A DNA stretch of 64,000 nt. It comes from Scalesia atractyloides. Its lineage: Eukaryota > Streptophyta > Magnoliopsida > Asterales > Asteraceae. The notes under the pieces were generated by a model that was not told the DNA's origin, searched no databases, and saw nothing but the letters and a program-made list of their open reading frames with translations. The stretch's first letter is position 1; the number at the start of each line of letters is the position of its first letter. Shown piece by piece: positions 32,724 to 44,763 of the stretch. The stretch spans positions 38,596,341 to 38,660,340 of the forward strand of contig CAMTDV010000012.1 in assembly GCA_947069175.1 (NCBI GenBank), written 5' to 3'. The position numbers and the translations under genes were made by a program.

Positions 32724-33981
32724 ATGAATCTCAAAAATGAGATGGGTACCATGACCAAACTGCCGAAGTTAATGAACCTAGAAGATTTCGACAGTTGGAG
32801 CGAACGGTTCATGTATTGGGTCCAGGCAAATCACCTTACTTGCTAGTTCGCTACCAAAGTAAAATATCAAGCTCCTGTAGGTGAAAATGGCCTCGAAAAG
32901 ACTCTAGCTCAACTCTCGGATGTTGAAAGGGAAAGGTTCATAAACAAAAAGAAAATGATAAACATTCTGCAACAATCCATCAAAGAAGATATTTTGGCGT
33001 TATTACAACACGATGATGATGCACAATCATTGTGGAATGCTCTTCGTTTGAAGTTCCAAGGAAGTGCTCAGCTTCGAAAGAGTAAACGGGCATTGTTAAG
33101 TAAAGAGTTTGATATCTTTACGTTGATTAAAGGAGAGACTGTGAAACAATTGATCGAAAGATACTGTCATTTAGTGGTATAAATGAAGAGAATGGGAATC
33201 TCAAGACCAACGAAGAACTTGTTGATAAGTTGGCAGATTCTTTACCGCAAGGTGAATGGTCTACTTATTTGACCATCTTGAAGAATGGAACCGAGTATGG
33301 CAATTTTTCATTACCACGTTTCATTGAAAGACTGGGGGACATGAACTTGAAATTCAAAAGATGGCGAAGAACAAGACCGTCTAAGTTCAACAAGATGTTA
33401 ATCTGTACTTCAAGAACAGTTCTGCTACTCAAATCACTCTCCGAAGATTCAGATAGCCTTCAGCGCTTACAGCATGCCAAGTTTACCATCAAACCAAAAC
33501 AGTGGTTTTCAATCATTTGCTATAGTTAATCCTCACACGTCTCAAAGCCCATAATCGTCACATGAATCAAGCACTCCTCAAATCAAACCAGAACAGTCAG
33601 TCAAATCCTACTCAAAGGGTTCTTCAGTGCAATATCGTAGTGGATTTCCAGAATACACAAAACTTCGATGAGAAAACCGCGAAGCTACACATGTCTCTAT
33701 TAGCATCGGTTCTTGAATCCTATGATAGTCTTGTAGCAGGAAGGATTGGAAATTCTGAAATGACAAGAGAGGACTATGACCAGATTGATCCAGTAGAAAT
33801 GGAGTTGATCGACATAAAGTGGTGTATGGCATCTATTGTTCGACGTGCACAACGCTTCATGGAAATTACAGGGAAAGAGAACTTGGGAGGTTTGGATGGA
33901 AAACTGGGATTCGAAAAATCCAAAGTTACTTGTTTTAAGTGTCGGGAAAAGGGTCATTTTAAACGTGAATGCCCAAAATAG
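32724..33981 (+). pseudogene. C2 copia gag
   Basis: ATG at 32724 begins MNLKNEMGTMTKLPKLMNLE, then DFDSWSERFMYWVQANHLTC and an in-frame TAG at 32847-32849. It continues FINKKKMINILQQSIKEDIL, SLWNALRLKFQGSAQLRKSK and VKQLIERYCHLVV, then stops near 33180. Frameshifts follow, leading to the last open stretch (33562-33981). This carries DYDQIDPVEMELIDIKWCMA and an intact zinc knuckle CFKCREKGHFKREC (33931-33972). It is the same Gag type as C1 (compare DYDQIDPDDLEEMDLQW). Not expressible as one protein. Confidence 0.9.
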
Positions 33982-36018
33982 AGAAGCTCAAGGGAACAAG
34001 AACCCATTTGCCGATGACTATTACAAGAAGGCTATTTACCACCGTCCAACCAAGAACTCGCATGGTGCAGATCGAAGATTACAGCGAGAGACCAAAGACA
34101 AAGCTCTAGTGGTTACTCAAGAAGATGAGGGCTTTAACTGTAACAAATATATTTCTGTGAATGGAAGTTTGGCTTTGGTTGCTAAGATAATCAAAGAACC
34201 TGAAGAAGAATCAGAGGTAGCTTTTGATGAGGCGCCAGACGATGATTATTACTATCATACATCATCAGAAGAGGAGGAACTTTTGAACAGTGCACTTAAA
34301 CACCTCCTGCCTAACGATATGTTGAAAACTTTTACAGGTTATTTTGCACCAAATCATCAATCATCTTGCAAAGAACAAAAGAAGCCGGTTGTTGAAGAGA
34401 GAGTTGAAGAAAAGATGGAGAAGTTGTCGGATGACATTAGCAAGGCATGCATGGCAAACGTCAACGAGGTAAATGAGTCTAAGAGTGAGTCTGTGGTAGA
34501 AAAACCATGTCTGAAATGTGCTGAGCCATGCAATGAATGTGTTGTAAAAGACACACGATATACTGAGCTCAAAAGTTTAACAGATAATTTGTCAAGTGAT
34601 TACAAATCAACTAAAGAAGCATACGACAAATTAAGTAACTCTGTTAAACAATACACAAAAGCACTCAGAGAAAGTGACGCAACACTTTTGATGCTCAAAG
34701 AGACAGTAATGGACAAGCAAATGGCCATTAATATTCACTTAAACACTATCGCTGAGCTAAAGAGTGGGCTTGAGAAGGTAAGAATTGAAACCGAATGGGT
34801 TAACAAACTGTTAGTTAGTTATTCAACAAGCTCTTATGTCATTGATCACATTTTACCTAAAATTGAAAACAAAGAAGAATCAGAAAAGGTTGAAAACAAA
34901 AGTGCGAGTTACGATCGTGTTCCACCCCTATGTGGAACAGTTATGCGAGTAAAAAGCTAGCAGGAGTGGAGAAGGCACTCAATCTAAAACTAAAAACTGA
35001 ACAATCAAATGAGTTGCCTACAAACATCGACGTAACTTACACAACTTCTGATAGTGAATGTGACTCTGAGGTGGTTAAAACTGTGGTAGAAAATGTTTTA
35101 AAAAGTGAATCTGAAAAATCTGAGTCGGATGCTGAAACATCATAAAATAGTTTGAATAATGATCCAAACGTCATAGGTTATAAAATGCAAGAATCAAATA
35201 AACTATTTTCTGATGAGGACTTTCCCATTCGGAATGTGAATCTGGATCGTGTTGATAAATTATTCAAGCTTGTGGAGGTAAGTCATGCTGATTTAGATAA
35301 ACACGATGCATCATTCTACTCTGAATCTAAATGTGACAACCAACCCTACTATCATAAAACAGAGATTATCCGGAAATAAGAGGGCAGGGTTGGGTTTCCA
35401 AAAGCAACGAATGAATAACAAGTCTCAAAAACTTAATTTTACCAAGAAAATCAACTTTGTTTTTGGGACAACAATAGAGAAGGAGAAGGAAATCATCGGA
35501 ACACAATCGAATAATGATTTCAAGAAAGAGAAAGAGAATAGGAAACAAGTTTTGGAATCTTCTGTTCGAAAGGACAGTAAAACGTGTTACAAATGTCAAA
35601 TTGTTGGGCACATTGCAAGATATTGCTCACAAGAAACTCAAAAACCTGTTTCTCATTCTAAAAAGTACACCAAGGACGAGAAACAGAAAGCACCTATGGT
35701 TGCGCCAAAGCAAATCTTGAAAAGAACCAATGAATCCTACAAAAATGTTAAACCAATTATTCAACGTCATTCAAAATTTGAAATTGGTGAAACATCAACT
35801 AAATATCATCAAATGGGTTCTAAATTTTATGCTAAAAAAGCAAATCTGAAGACGCAAACATGGGTAGCTAAAGTGAAACCATCCAAGATAGAACCAAAAC
35901 CTTCTGTTCCACACAAAACCGAGCCTAAAAAGAACATTAAAAACAAAGTAGGTCCGAAATTTGACATTCCGAGCCCACCCAAGACCAAACAGGCTTGGGT
36001 TTCTTTGTTTAAATAGTT
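33982..36018 (+). pseudogene. C2 gag extension with coiled coil and second zinc knuckle
   Basis: Acidic linker (about 34200-34290), a CLKC...CNEC cysteine cluster (about 34510), then a coiled coil (YTELKSLTDNLSSDYKSTKE to LNTIAELKSGLEKVRIETEW, 34560-34800), the YDRVPPLCG motif, more acidic linkers, and a second, intact knuckle CYKCQIVGHIARYC (35585-35626). It ends with AWVSLFK and TAG (36016-36018). Frames are long (374 codons at 33836-34960, 236 codons at 35306-36016) but change at 34950 and 35380. The layout is the same as in C1 and the gag-only element. Confidence 0.85.
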
Positions 36019-36036
36019 TTTTCCGCTTGTGTGTAG
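35278..36036 (+). other. Candidate intron across the gag/pol stop of C2
   Basis: GAG|GTAAGTCATG at 35277/35278 is a consensus 5' splice site in phase 0 of the local frame (35152-35379). Right after the gag stop TAG (36016) come a T/C-rich tract and GTGTGTAG|GGA; the exon at 36037 enters the protease frame (GLPRTIMSKWIMDS) in phase 0. A second possible donor, AAG|GTAAGA at about 34777, is also phase 0. This mirrors C1. There is no transcript evidence here. Confidence 0.42.
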
Positions 36037-36350
36037 GGACTCCCACGAACGATCATGTCTAAATGGATAATGGATAGCAGAGCTTCCAGGCACATGACAG
36101 GGATGGTTGCATTGTTAGACGACGTTAAAGCTATCCGCGGAGGGTATGTAGGTTTTACAGGAACGCAAGGAGGAACGATTGTCGGTGAAGGAATTCTCAG
36201 GAATGGAGTTGTATCGTTTGATAAAGTGAACTACATTACTGAATTGAGAACAATCTACTCAGCATTTCGCAAATTTGTGACAAGAAATTCACGACGCACT
36301 TCAATGATAAAGAATGTTTGATCTTAAAACCTGGTTTCAAGATTCTAGAG
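36037..36350 (+). pseudogene. C2 protease (active-site Gly lost)
   Basis: Reads SKWIMDSRASRHMTGMVALL, then YVGFTGTQGGTIVGEGILRN and VVSFDKVNYITELR, the usual copia protease layout. The active site D-S-G is D-S-R here (Gly to Arg), which should abolish activity. A frameshift near 36250 puts the end in another frame (CDKKFTTHFNDKECLILKPG), and a TAG follows at about 36355. No ATG is needed in the polyprotein model; ATG at 36055 is local. Confidence 0.87.
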
Positions 36351-38030
36351 GAATAGATTCTGATGCGTGCACCAAGAGAAAATGGTCTGTATGTTCTTGA
36401 TATGAGTGTCGCATCAAAAACATCAAAGAAAGTTCAATGCTTTGTTTCCAAAGCTACCGAGAAAGAGACGATATTATGGCATAGAAAGATGGGGCACATT
36501 CATCTGAGAAAGATGAATTATCTTGTGCATAACGACCTAGTGGAGGGTGTTAATTTGAAGAATTTTCAATTATCCGATGATTGCTTGAGTTGTAAAAAGG
36601 GGGAGCAGCACAAGAAATCGCATCCACGAAAGCTGTTGAATTCTATCAAGCTACCACTAGAGAGGCTACATATAGATCTTTTCGGGCCAGTAAACATCAA
36701 AAGCATATCTGGTGATCTATATTGTCTTGTCATTACAGATGATTATTCAAGATTCTCATGGGTTTTCTTTTTAGAGAGCAAAGATGAAACATTTGAAACT
36801 CTAGTGATTCTCTTCAGAAAACTCGAAAACCTATATCATTTGCCTATCAAGAGAATCCGTAGTGACAACAGTACAGAGTTCAAGAACAAGCGGATGCTTG
36901 AATTCTGCAATGAAAAGGGGATTCTTCATGAATTCAATGCTCCTTATACTCCATAGCAAAATGGAGTTGCTGAACGAAAGAATCGCACACGATTGAGACT
37001 GCCAAAACCATGCTAGCCGATTCAAAACTGCCAATCAGTTTCTGGAATGAAGCAGTTACGTCAGCGTGTTACACCTTGAATCGTGTGTTAACAGTTAAGC
37101 CTCACAACAAGACGTGTTTCGAGTAACTGAATCAGCGAAAGCCCAACCTTGCATTTCTGGAGCCATTTGGATCGTGTGAAGCAGTCGCGGCAGCGTGTTA
37201 CACCTTGAATCGTCTGTTAACAGTTAAGCCTCACAACAAGACGTGTTTCGAGTAACTGAATCAGCGAAAGCCCAACCTTGCATTTCTGGAGCCATTTGGA
37301 TCACCGTGTACTGTATTGGACCCGACTGGTAAATTTGGTGCCAAATCCTTGGAAGGATTCTTCGTGGATTATGCTACTCCTCAGAAACGTGTCTATTTGC
37401 CGAGTCTGAACCAGGTTATTCTTGCGCAGCATGTTGATTGTCGAAGATATACTACGCCAACGCAGAAACCTAGGGATCTGTGGCTGCTTAACTACGACAG
37501 TTTGTGGAATTCTTTCGACCTGCCATATGTGCCATCAGAAGAAGAACTTGTTATGCTCTTTCAACAGCACCAAATTTCTAATCAAGAGCAAGTTACCAGA
37601 CCGCTAGTGATTTCCCCGTCACTTCATGTGTCTAACACGTCTGATGTAGGTCCGAGCTCTACTCTTCAAGAATCTGTTTCTGTGCCAATTGTCAACACTG
37701 CCGAATCATCTGCCCAGCAACAGCCAAAGGCCGACTCTGATCGGGAACCAAGTTTCGACAATGGAGGATCCAGTTTCGATGAAGGATCTGAGCAGATTGA
37801 AAGCTTCTTGAACACACAGGCTGATCAGTCAAATGTCAAGAATGAAGCTTCATCGTCTGTACCGGTTATGGATGAAGTCATCACAAATTTGCAAACACAA
37901 GTAGATGTTCCTAGCGAAATGATGCAAGGACACTTTCATATCATCCTTCGGAGAATATTATAGGCAGCTTACAAACGGGAGTGCAAACTCGCAATCAGAT
38001 CAACAAGGAAATAAGTTTTTCTATACTCGT
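36351..38030 (+). pseudogene. C2 integrase and linker
   Basis: H-H-C-C domain LWHRKMGHIHLRKMNYL...CLSCKKGEQHKK, then catalytic core LHIDLFGPVN, YCLVITDDYSRFSWVFFLES, KRIRSDNSTEFKNKRMLEF and NAPYTP, with a stop at 36954. The D-D-E region continues as QNGVAERKN in frame after the stop, then shifts. A 129-bp tandem duplication (37049-37177 and 37178-37302) repeats VTSACYTLNRVLTVKPHNKT-like coding. Downstream is GKFGAKSLEGFFVDYATPQK (37316 on) and an acidic linker to about 37960. The frame 36363-36956 is open for 197 codons. Confidence 0.9.
37049..37302 (+). repeat. 129-bp tandem duplication in C2 integrase
   Basis: Two adjacent units offset by exactly 129 bp, both running from GAAGCAG...GCGTGTTACACC to GAGCCATTTGGATC. 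They are nearly identical: the differences lie at the first dozen bases and at GTGTG/GTCTG. The unit length is a multiple of three, but each copy has an in-frame TAA (CGAGTAACTG). Confidence 0.95.
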
Positions 38031-39640
38031 ATTGCTCCACTTCAAACCAGACTTTCTAATAGTTGTTTTGTTTCTCAGGTTGAGCGGGGGAACTGGAAAG
38101 ACGCGTTAAAAGATGAAAGCTGGGTGGATGCGATGCAAGAGGAGCTGCTTCAATTCTAGAAATTAGGAGTCTGGAAGCTTGTTGACCAACCAGATCATCA
38201 CAAAAAGATAAACACTCGATAAGTCTTTAAGTGCAAGCGTGATGATAGAGAGATTGTAGTGCGCAACAAAGCTCGACTTATGGTTCAAGGTTTCCATCAG
38301 CAGGAAGGGATAGATTACACCGAAGTCTATGCCCCGGTCGCCCATCTTGAAGCAATCCTCATATTCTTGGCCTTTGCCTCATGGAAAGGGTTCAAGGTGT
38401 ACCAATTAGATGTCAAATCTGCTTTCTTATACAGAAAAGTAAAAGAGGAGGTGTATGTCAGCCAACCACCGAGGTTCGTCGATCCAATGCACAAAGACAA
38501 AGTCTACCTTCTGAACAAAGCCTTATATGGTCTACATCAAGCCCCGAGAGCTTGGTATGAAACGATGTCACGACATCTTACAGACAACGGATTTATCAGA
38601 GGAACCGTAGATTCTACCCTCTTTACTAAGGAAGTGGATGGGCATTTGATTATTGTACAGATATATGTGGATGATAGCATCTTTGGATCAACAAATGACA
38701 AGTTGTGTAAAGACTTCGAAGAAGTCATGAAGCGCAGATTTGAAATGAGCGCGATGGGGGAGATGAAGTTCTTTCTAGGACTTCAGGTCGATCAGTTGCC
38801 TGATGGTATCTCTATCCATCAGACGAAGTATGTTCATGACATATTGGAGAAATTCGATATGGCAGGAGCTAAACCAACATCAACCCCATTAGCTCCTAAT
38901 CATGACATTTGTCCAGATCTTACTGGAGTCAAAGTTGATGAGACTTTGTACCGCTGCATGATGGGATCCTTGATGTATCTCACTGCTTCTCGGCCAGATA
39001 TCATGTATCCAACATGCTTGTGCGCCCGTTATCAGTCCAATCCAAGAGATTCGCACTTGCTCGCCGTCAAACATATCATGAGATATTTGAAGGGATTTCC
39101 AAGCACCGGCTTGTGGTACCTTAAACACGACGACTTCAATCTTGAGAGTTACTCGGATTCTGATTTCAGTTGCTGCAAACTTAACACCAAATCTACGGCT
39201 GCTGGTTGCTAGTTCTTCGGAACCCGTTTGGTAACATGGCAATGCAAGAAACAGACTGCGGTTGCTCTCTCTACCTGTGAGGCTGAATATGTTTTAGCAT
39301 CCAGCTGTTGTTCCCAGATTCTCTGGTTTCAACAGCAGATGAGAGACTTCGGACTGCAATTTCTTGATACGCCTATATATGTAGATACCCAGGCTGCAAT
39401 CGATATCACTAAAAACTCATGTCAACATTCTCAAACCAAACATATTGAGATTCGACGCCACTTTATCCGTGATTGCTACAAGAAAAGTTGGTTAGAATTG
39501 AAAAAATCCACGCTGATGACCAAAAAGCATATTTTTATGCCAAAGCCTTTGATCGAACAAGATTTAAAAAACTTTTAAAATTAAATGGTTTACGAAATCT
39601 GACATTTGGGTATATACATGAGGTTAAGTTTGAGGATGAC
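38031..39640 (+). pseudogene. C2 reverse transcriptase/RNase H
   Basis: The frame 38259-39212 is open for 317 codons: YQLDVKSAFLYRKVKEEVYV, ALYGLHQAPRAWYETMSRHL, catalytic YVDD intact (38664-38675), MSAMGEMKFFLGLQVDQLPD, YLTASRPDIMYPTCLCARYQ, and the start of RNase H (SYSDSDFSCC). A TAG at 39210-39212 interrupts RNase H, which then continues in frame with WQCKKQTAVALSTCEAEYVL, YVDTQAAIDI and SQTKHIEIRRHFIRDC. A frameshift near 39480 precedes the end. Upstream, stops near 38157 and 38219 break the start (WVDAMQEELLQF). This is the best-preserved polymerase here after that of C1. Confidence 0.93.
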
Positions 39641-39655
39641 GACGACTTGACGTGA

Positions 39656-41740
39656 TACTCATCGGTTTGACGAATTTATGTACATTCTTTCTTAAAACTC
39701 TAAAAATCCAAAAATATGTTTTTGATTTTAGGGGGAGAAATTTTGGGAAAATACAAAAACAATATAAAAGTCAAAAAGAGTTTTTTTGTGAAAAAGGGAG
39801 ATCATATTACATCAATATGACAGTCACAATATGCTAAAGAATTGGAATGATTAAACAAGTTATTAAACAAGTCTTACTGAGGATGTGCCAATAGGCTTTA
39901 CTCGTTCAGTAAATTGTTTTCAAGATATAAACCTAAAAGAAAAACTGAATAACTTATGGACTTAGTACTCCGAAATTTCGTTTGAGAGAATGCCAGATTT
40001 GGGATACTAGGTCTTTATATTTAATCGATATCTGGGGTATTATCCGAGTTCTTCTGATTTTGCGTAAGCAATGGCCTAGAACTTGTATAATACTTTACAC
40101 ATTATTCGCCTACAAAAGCTTCATAAAAAAATGATTATGTCATAAACTTTGTGACATCTACAGTTCAAAAGATTCCTTTAAGGAACACCACCTAAAGATG
40201 AGCCTTCATCTCTTTGTCTGTACGGTAGTACTAACCTGAGCGCTCAAGGTATCGCAATTTACCCCTTTACAGATATCAGTTAGATATATTCACCTGTGAA
40301 ATGAAATTATGGGAATCTCGATATGGGAGTATATTCTGAGATGGGACACACAGTTATTTGATGTTCTTAATATTACCTAAAATATCTTGAAACAGTTGAG
40401 AAACGAGAAGAAGTTTAAGTGGATAAAAATATTGGCAATCTAGGTAAATCTGGTTAAAAACTTAATGAGTATACCAAGATCAATGGTACTGGTGATTTGT
40501 TAAACACTTGATATGATCTTCTTAAAACACAAAACTCACAAAAATATGTATCTTTACTTGTTATTTCTTTTCAAAAAAATTCCAAAACCCAAAAAGATTT
40601 TCAGTTTCCTTAGCTTTTTAGTTTTGTTTTAGTCTACCGATGATGTAAACACGGATAGTTGAAATCATGGCGACATCTTGCTGAAGGGAAACCTGAAGAC
40701 CATGGGTTGGGAGCTAATCTTAATCAAAAAATTTCTTGAATGTCAACAAAATTCATTAATTTGAAACTTTACAATTTAAAATAAATCTGTTTTGGTCAAA
40801 ATTGGTTAACCAAGGTCATTAACTTGGACTTGGTAGGCAAATCAGGTAACCAGGGTCATTAACTTGGACTTGGATAACTGAGTGGGTATTAAACAGATAA
40901 AAAAATTGCATAAAAATCAAAAAATTCAAAAAGTTTTAAAATTGATTCGTACGAGTCTCACTAACTCGTAAGAACGAAGTTTGGTGTTTCATTCGCATGA
41001 ACCATTGGTTTGTACGAATGAGCCTCACTAGTATAAAATGTCAGTTTCTTCGCACGAATCAAGTTTATGCTTTTGTGCGAACTGAGAGAACTTTTGTGCG
41101 AATACGTTCTAAACTTCGAATGTCTTGACATTTATCGAGTACTATTACATTGGGGAGGTTGATCCGCACACCTCTTTCAATGGGAAAGGTACTTTTGCTC
41201 AATCTTAGCCGTTACAATGCCAGATTTGGACCGAACGGACTTAAAACATAGATTTAGGGTGATTGGAGCGGTAAAACTTAAAATTGACCTTAAAAATGTT
41301 AATATCGGCCCTAATAGCCTATAAATTGACTATCAATTTGTTAAAAGCAACATATTTTAAAGGTTCAAATTAAACTTGGTGTTTTTGGAACAGTTCATGA
41401 TTAGTACGAATGAGTTGCTCGTACGAACTAAGTTTTCAGAATGTTATATCCTTTCATTTGTACGAATGAAGGGTTTGTACGAAGTAACATCCTTAAAAGT
41501 TAAATGAAAATTTGTTAAGGGTTATTGATTCGTATGAATCATCGTTCGTACGGAAGCAAGTTTGATGATATTCTTGAAATATTCCTAAGTCTTAGTCACT
41601 CGTATGAATTAGTGACTCGTATGAGTGATACTGTGTTGATTCAAACTTGAAACATTTCCTAAGTGTTAACTCGTACGGATGTTTGGCTCGTACAAATGAT
41701 GTAAGAAGTTGAAAATTTTGAAAATTTTTCAAACGGTTTG
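39656..41740 (+). other. C2 3' non-coding region upstream of the accessory ORF
   Basis: No coding region. A polypurine box AGGGGGAGAAAT lies at about 39730. 39880-40560 carries the ordered blocks shared with C1 and the gag-only element: CAATAGGC, AGGTCTTTATAT with ATCTGGGGTAT, CTGTACGGTAGTACTAACCT (about 40218), GGGACACACAGT (40344), GTTTAAGTGGA and TTGATATGATCTTCTTAA (40509). 40930-41700 holds about seventeen CGTACGA-type words. It ends with a T-rich tract and TATACAG|GTC (41756), acceptor-like, right before the accessory ORF. Confidence 0.82.
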
Positions 41741-44121
41741 GATTCTTTTTATACAGGTCAAGAAAACGTCATTTTCTCTGTTTCACAACATTTGTTGTCT
41801 ACTTGACGAGACTATACCGGAGATTTCTGCTTATAGAGATGTGTTAGATTTTTTGGGTAGGATTCCGATTACAAAAGCGCTCACCGATCGACATACAGTT
41901 TATAGATCTCATGTCGAATATTTCTGGAACGCAGCAGAGTATGATTCTGAAGAAAATGCGATAGTTTCGGTGGTGAAGATTGATGATGAAGATATCCAAG
42001 TTAAGATAACGGAAGATTTGATCTGAACAGTTTTGGATTTCAAGGATAATGCAGACGATCCTACCGGATTTTTGGAGTACATGGTGAAGGGTTGTTTTTA
42101 CAGGATGGGATATGCTGGATTTGTGAATGCCGCGTTGTTCAAGAAAGGAAATCTCAGTGCGCCTTTCTGTTATATTGCTCATGTTGTTGCTCACGCATTG
42201 AGTCATCGCAAGGGAGGATTTGATGATCTGGTTGATTATCAAATGTGTATGATTACTGCACTGGTACTAAATCTGCCATATAACTTCTCTAAAGTTATAT
42301 TTACACAGATGGTGCAAAACCATATAGAGGGAAAAGTTCTTGCAATACCCTTGGTTTGTGCAGATGTTATTAGATCATTTACAACCAAACTTGAAGAAGA
42401 AGAAGAAGGACGATGTGTTAAAGTTAGAGCACATGGATGTTTCTACATTGAAGAAGATGAATTTACATTTGAAGACTTTTCCGAATGCTAAACCGGTTTT
42501 TGGGGCTATAGTCGACAAAGATTACATTTCTCCAGCACCGGGTAAGTGGAGGAAAGATGACAGTGGTGATGAGAGCAATGAGTTAACTGCGCTTGAAAGT
42601 TTTGTTGCTAAGCGATGTTCGTGGTTTGTGAAAGACGGAGACAAAGGTTCAAAGAGAAAAGCAACTGCTACATCGTCTGCTTCAGCTCCACAAAAGAAAA
42701 GCCAACAACAGAAAGTTCTGGGCTTAGAGATGAACCTGAAGTTGAAGAAAACATTGAAGATATTGCTGCAGATATCAGAGACAAGCATTTGGTGGAGAGA
42801 AAGAAGCTGAAGACGCATCGTCTTCGAGCACTAATTCTGATGAGAGACGCGCTGGTGAAGTAAAAGAGCCAAAAAGATAGAGGCAAAATGTTTGGCTAAG
42901 AAAAAGAGAAATGAAGAAAAGCGAAAGCGCAAGGCAGCAGGAGAAGATGATACAATGTATGTAGCTTCAGGTTCAGATACAGAAACTCCTGTGCGCACAC
43001 CAGTGAAGAAAAGGCACGAAGGTTTAAACGCCAAGCAGCTAGAAGCTCCGAGTCTCCAACTGTTAGATCTAAAGAGACTGTACAAGAGCCGACGATTGAA
43101 GAAGAATTGTTGTTGAACCAACTCCGTTATCTCAAGTTCATTAGTCTACTTCTCAGGCACCACAATCGCCACCACGTCAATATACTCTGCCACAACAGTT
43201 TGCATCTCAGCCTCCACCACAGCCAACACCATCACAAGCAACACCACAGCCACCACCACACACTTCACAGCCCCAATCTCAGTTTGATTTTGACTTTGAC
43301 TTTGTAGATATTCCAAGGGGTGAAGATTTTTCATTCAATAACCCACATGTTGATGAGTTTCAAAGACAGGTCTTGTTGAACACTGTGAAGATAGCGGAGT
43401 TGCAGGAACAGATTCATGTGTTGAATGAAGAAAAACAAGGAGTTGCATGAGCAGATTAATGTGTTGATTGAAGATAAACAGCAGTTAGAAGCCATGCTCG
43501 CAAGTTTAGTTTCAGAGAATGAACGTTTACTTTTCGAATGGCTAAGTATAAAGGAAGAAAGGCTCCGCAGTAATAGAAGAATGAATTTGTTTGAGAATAT
43601 TTTGACGAAAAAGTTGGGAGTTAATATAGCCGCAGAGATTGATGAGATAGAAGGAGCAGAGGCTAGAGAACGAATTGCTGAAAGGGAACGCCTTCCTAAA
43701 GAGTTATCTGACGCACAAGGCAAAGGAAAAGCGAAGGTTGTAGAGGATCCTGTGAATGTTGAAACTAAGCCAGAAGCTGTTGTGCCAGTTACTAGTACAT
43801 ATATCGTTGTGTATCAAGCGCCGAACAAGTTTATATTGATCGGGAAGACTAAGGATGGGGAATGATATGTCAAATCTATCTTCAAGACACCGTGAATGGC
43901 TTTTGAAGAAAAAGTTAGAAAAATAAATTGAGAAAGCAACTGAAGAGTTTGAGGAAGATGCTAAGAAAGAAGATGAAGATTTAGATGTTGATGGTGATTC
44001 TGATTCTGATTCTGATTTTGATAAGGGTGATGATGATGATGATGATGATGATAATGTTGGAGGTACTGGTATTCGTTTAACTGATTCTGATGTGAATAAA
44101 GAGATTGATTATTCAGTGTAC
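41740..44121 (+). pseudogene. C2 accessory ORF, N-terminal part
   Basis: Unknown protein downstream of pol. It begins KKTSFSLFHNICCLLDETIP, then YRDVLDFLGRIPITKALTDR, HVEYFWNAAEYDSEENAIVS and, after an in-frame TGA (42024), LDFKDNADDPTGFLEYMVKG and CYIAHVVAHALSHRKGGFDD. It continues DYQMCMITALVLNLPYNFSK and VIFTQMVQNHIEGK, with a frameshift near 42340. A basic/Ser-rich linker (SKRKATATSSASAPQKK), a Pro/Gln-rich stretch (43180-43290), a coiled coil (QEQIHVLNEEKQ; 43425 on) and an acidic Asp-rich tail (43960-44060) follow. No ATG lies in the first conserved part. The layout matches the H accessory ORF. It could be an env-like or second structural protein; the function is unknown. Confidence 0.75.
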
Positions 44122-44211
44122 TGTAACACCCTATAAAATCGTGTCCAATAATATAGTGACACGTGTTGTATTTTTAAATCTAGTCTATTAAAGACCAATA
44201 AGGGCTAAAGG

Positions 44212-44562
44212 CGTCAACATGCTCAAACTGAGCCTCTGAGTGACGGTCCGATGTCAACATGCATAATAACAGCCTCTGAGTGACTGATATATCAACATGC
44301 TTAAATTATTAGCCTCTGAGTGACTGATATGTCAACATTCTTGAAATTTGGCCTCTGAGTGACTGATATGTCAACATGCCCAGCCTCTGAGTGACATCGG
44401 AATCAACATGCTTATAATAAGCCTCTGAGTGATCCTTTGTGAAGTCCTAACTCTCATATGTCCTGTTTGTTGGACGAGAGTGATTAAATCCATTATTATA
44501 TGAAAGTTGTATAATGGAGGGATTAAAAGTGTCAACATGTTAATTCTTACCTCTGAGTGACC
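44212..44562 (+). repeat. Degenerate repeat TCAACATGC...CCTCTGAGTGAC
   Basis: Six adjacent units of roughly 35-50 bp (44212-44432), each starting TCAACATGC/TTC and ending GCCTCTGAGTGA. A seventh unit stands apart at about 44531-44562. It lies in the U3 part of the solo LTR, upstream of TATA. The unit length varies because the middle is not conserved, so this is not a CRISPR array. Confidence 0.92.
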
Positions 44563-44734
44563 TTTTAACGAACCGAAGAGCTCGACAATGTCCGGGCATA
44601 ATCCCCGGTATGCAAGTATTGGCTACGAAGGGCTAATTGTGCCAAAACGGTGTTTTAGAAGGTTTTTATACGCTTTTATAAGTTAAGGGGTTGAAAGTGT
44701 CAAAGTTTGAAACTGGCTAAAGGGCGGTCGCGGC

Positions 44735-44763
44735 CGCGAGAGACTTGGTCTGTGTCTCTCGCG
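44735..44763. other. Perfect GC-rich hairpin in solo LTR U3
   Basis: CGCGAGAGAC (44735-44744), 9-nt loop, GTCTCTCGCG (44754-44763): a 10-bp perfect stem about 175 bp upstream of the TATA box. A further GCGCGAGAGG follows at 44767. Possible regulatory or RNA structure; this is inference. Confidence 0.85.

Noticed and set aside
43107..43307. His-rich open frame
   Set aside because: Frame shadow of the Pro/Gln-rich linker in the C2 accessory ORF. The His-rich frame at 30764-30967 is likewise a shadow of a Pro/Ser-rich stretch in H.
44212..44562. CRISPR-like array
   Set aside because: Plant retrotransposon context; the units vary in length and the variable middles are short AT-rich remnants, not spacers. 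No cas genes.
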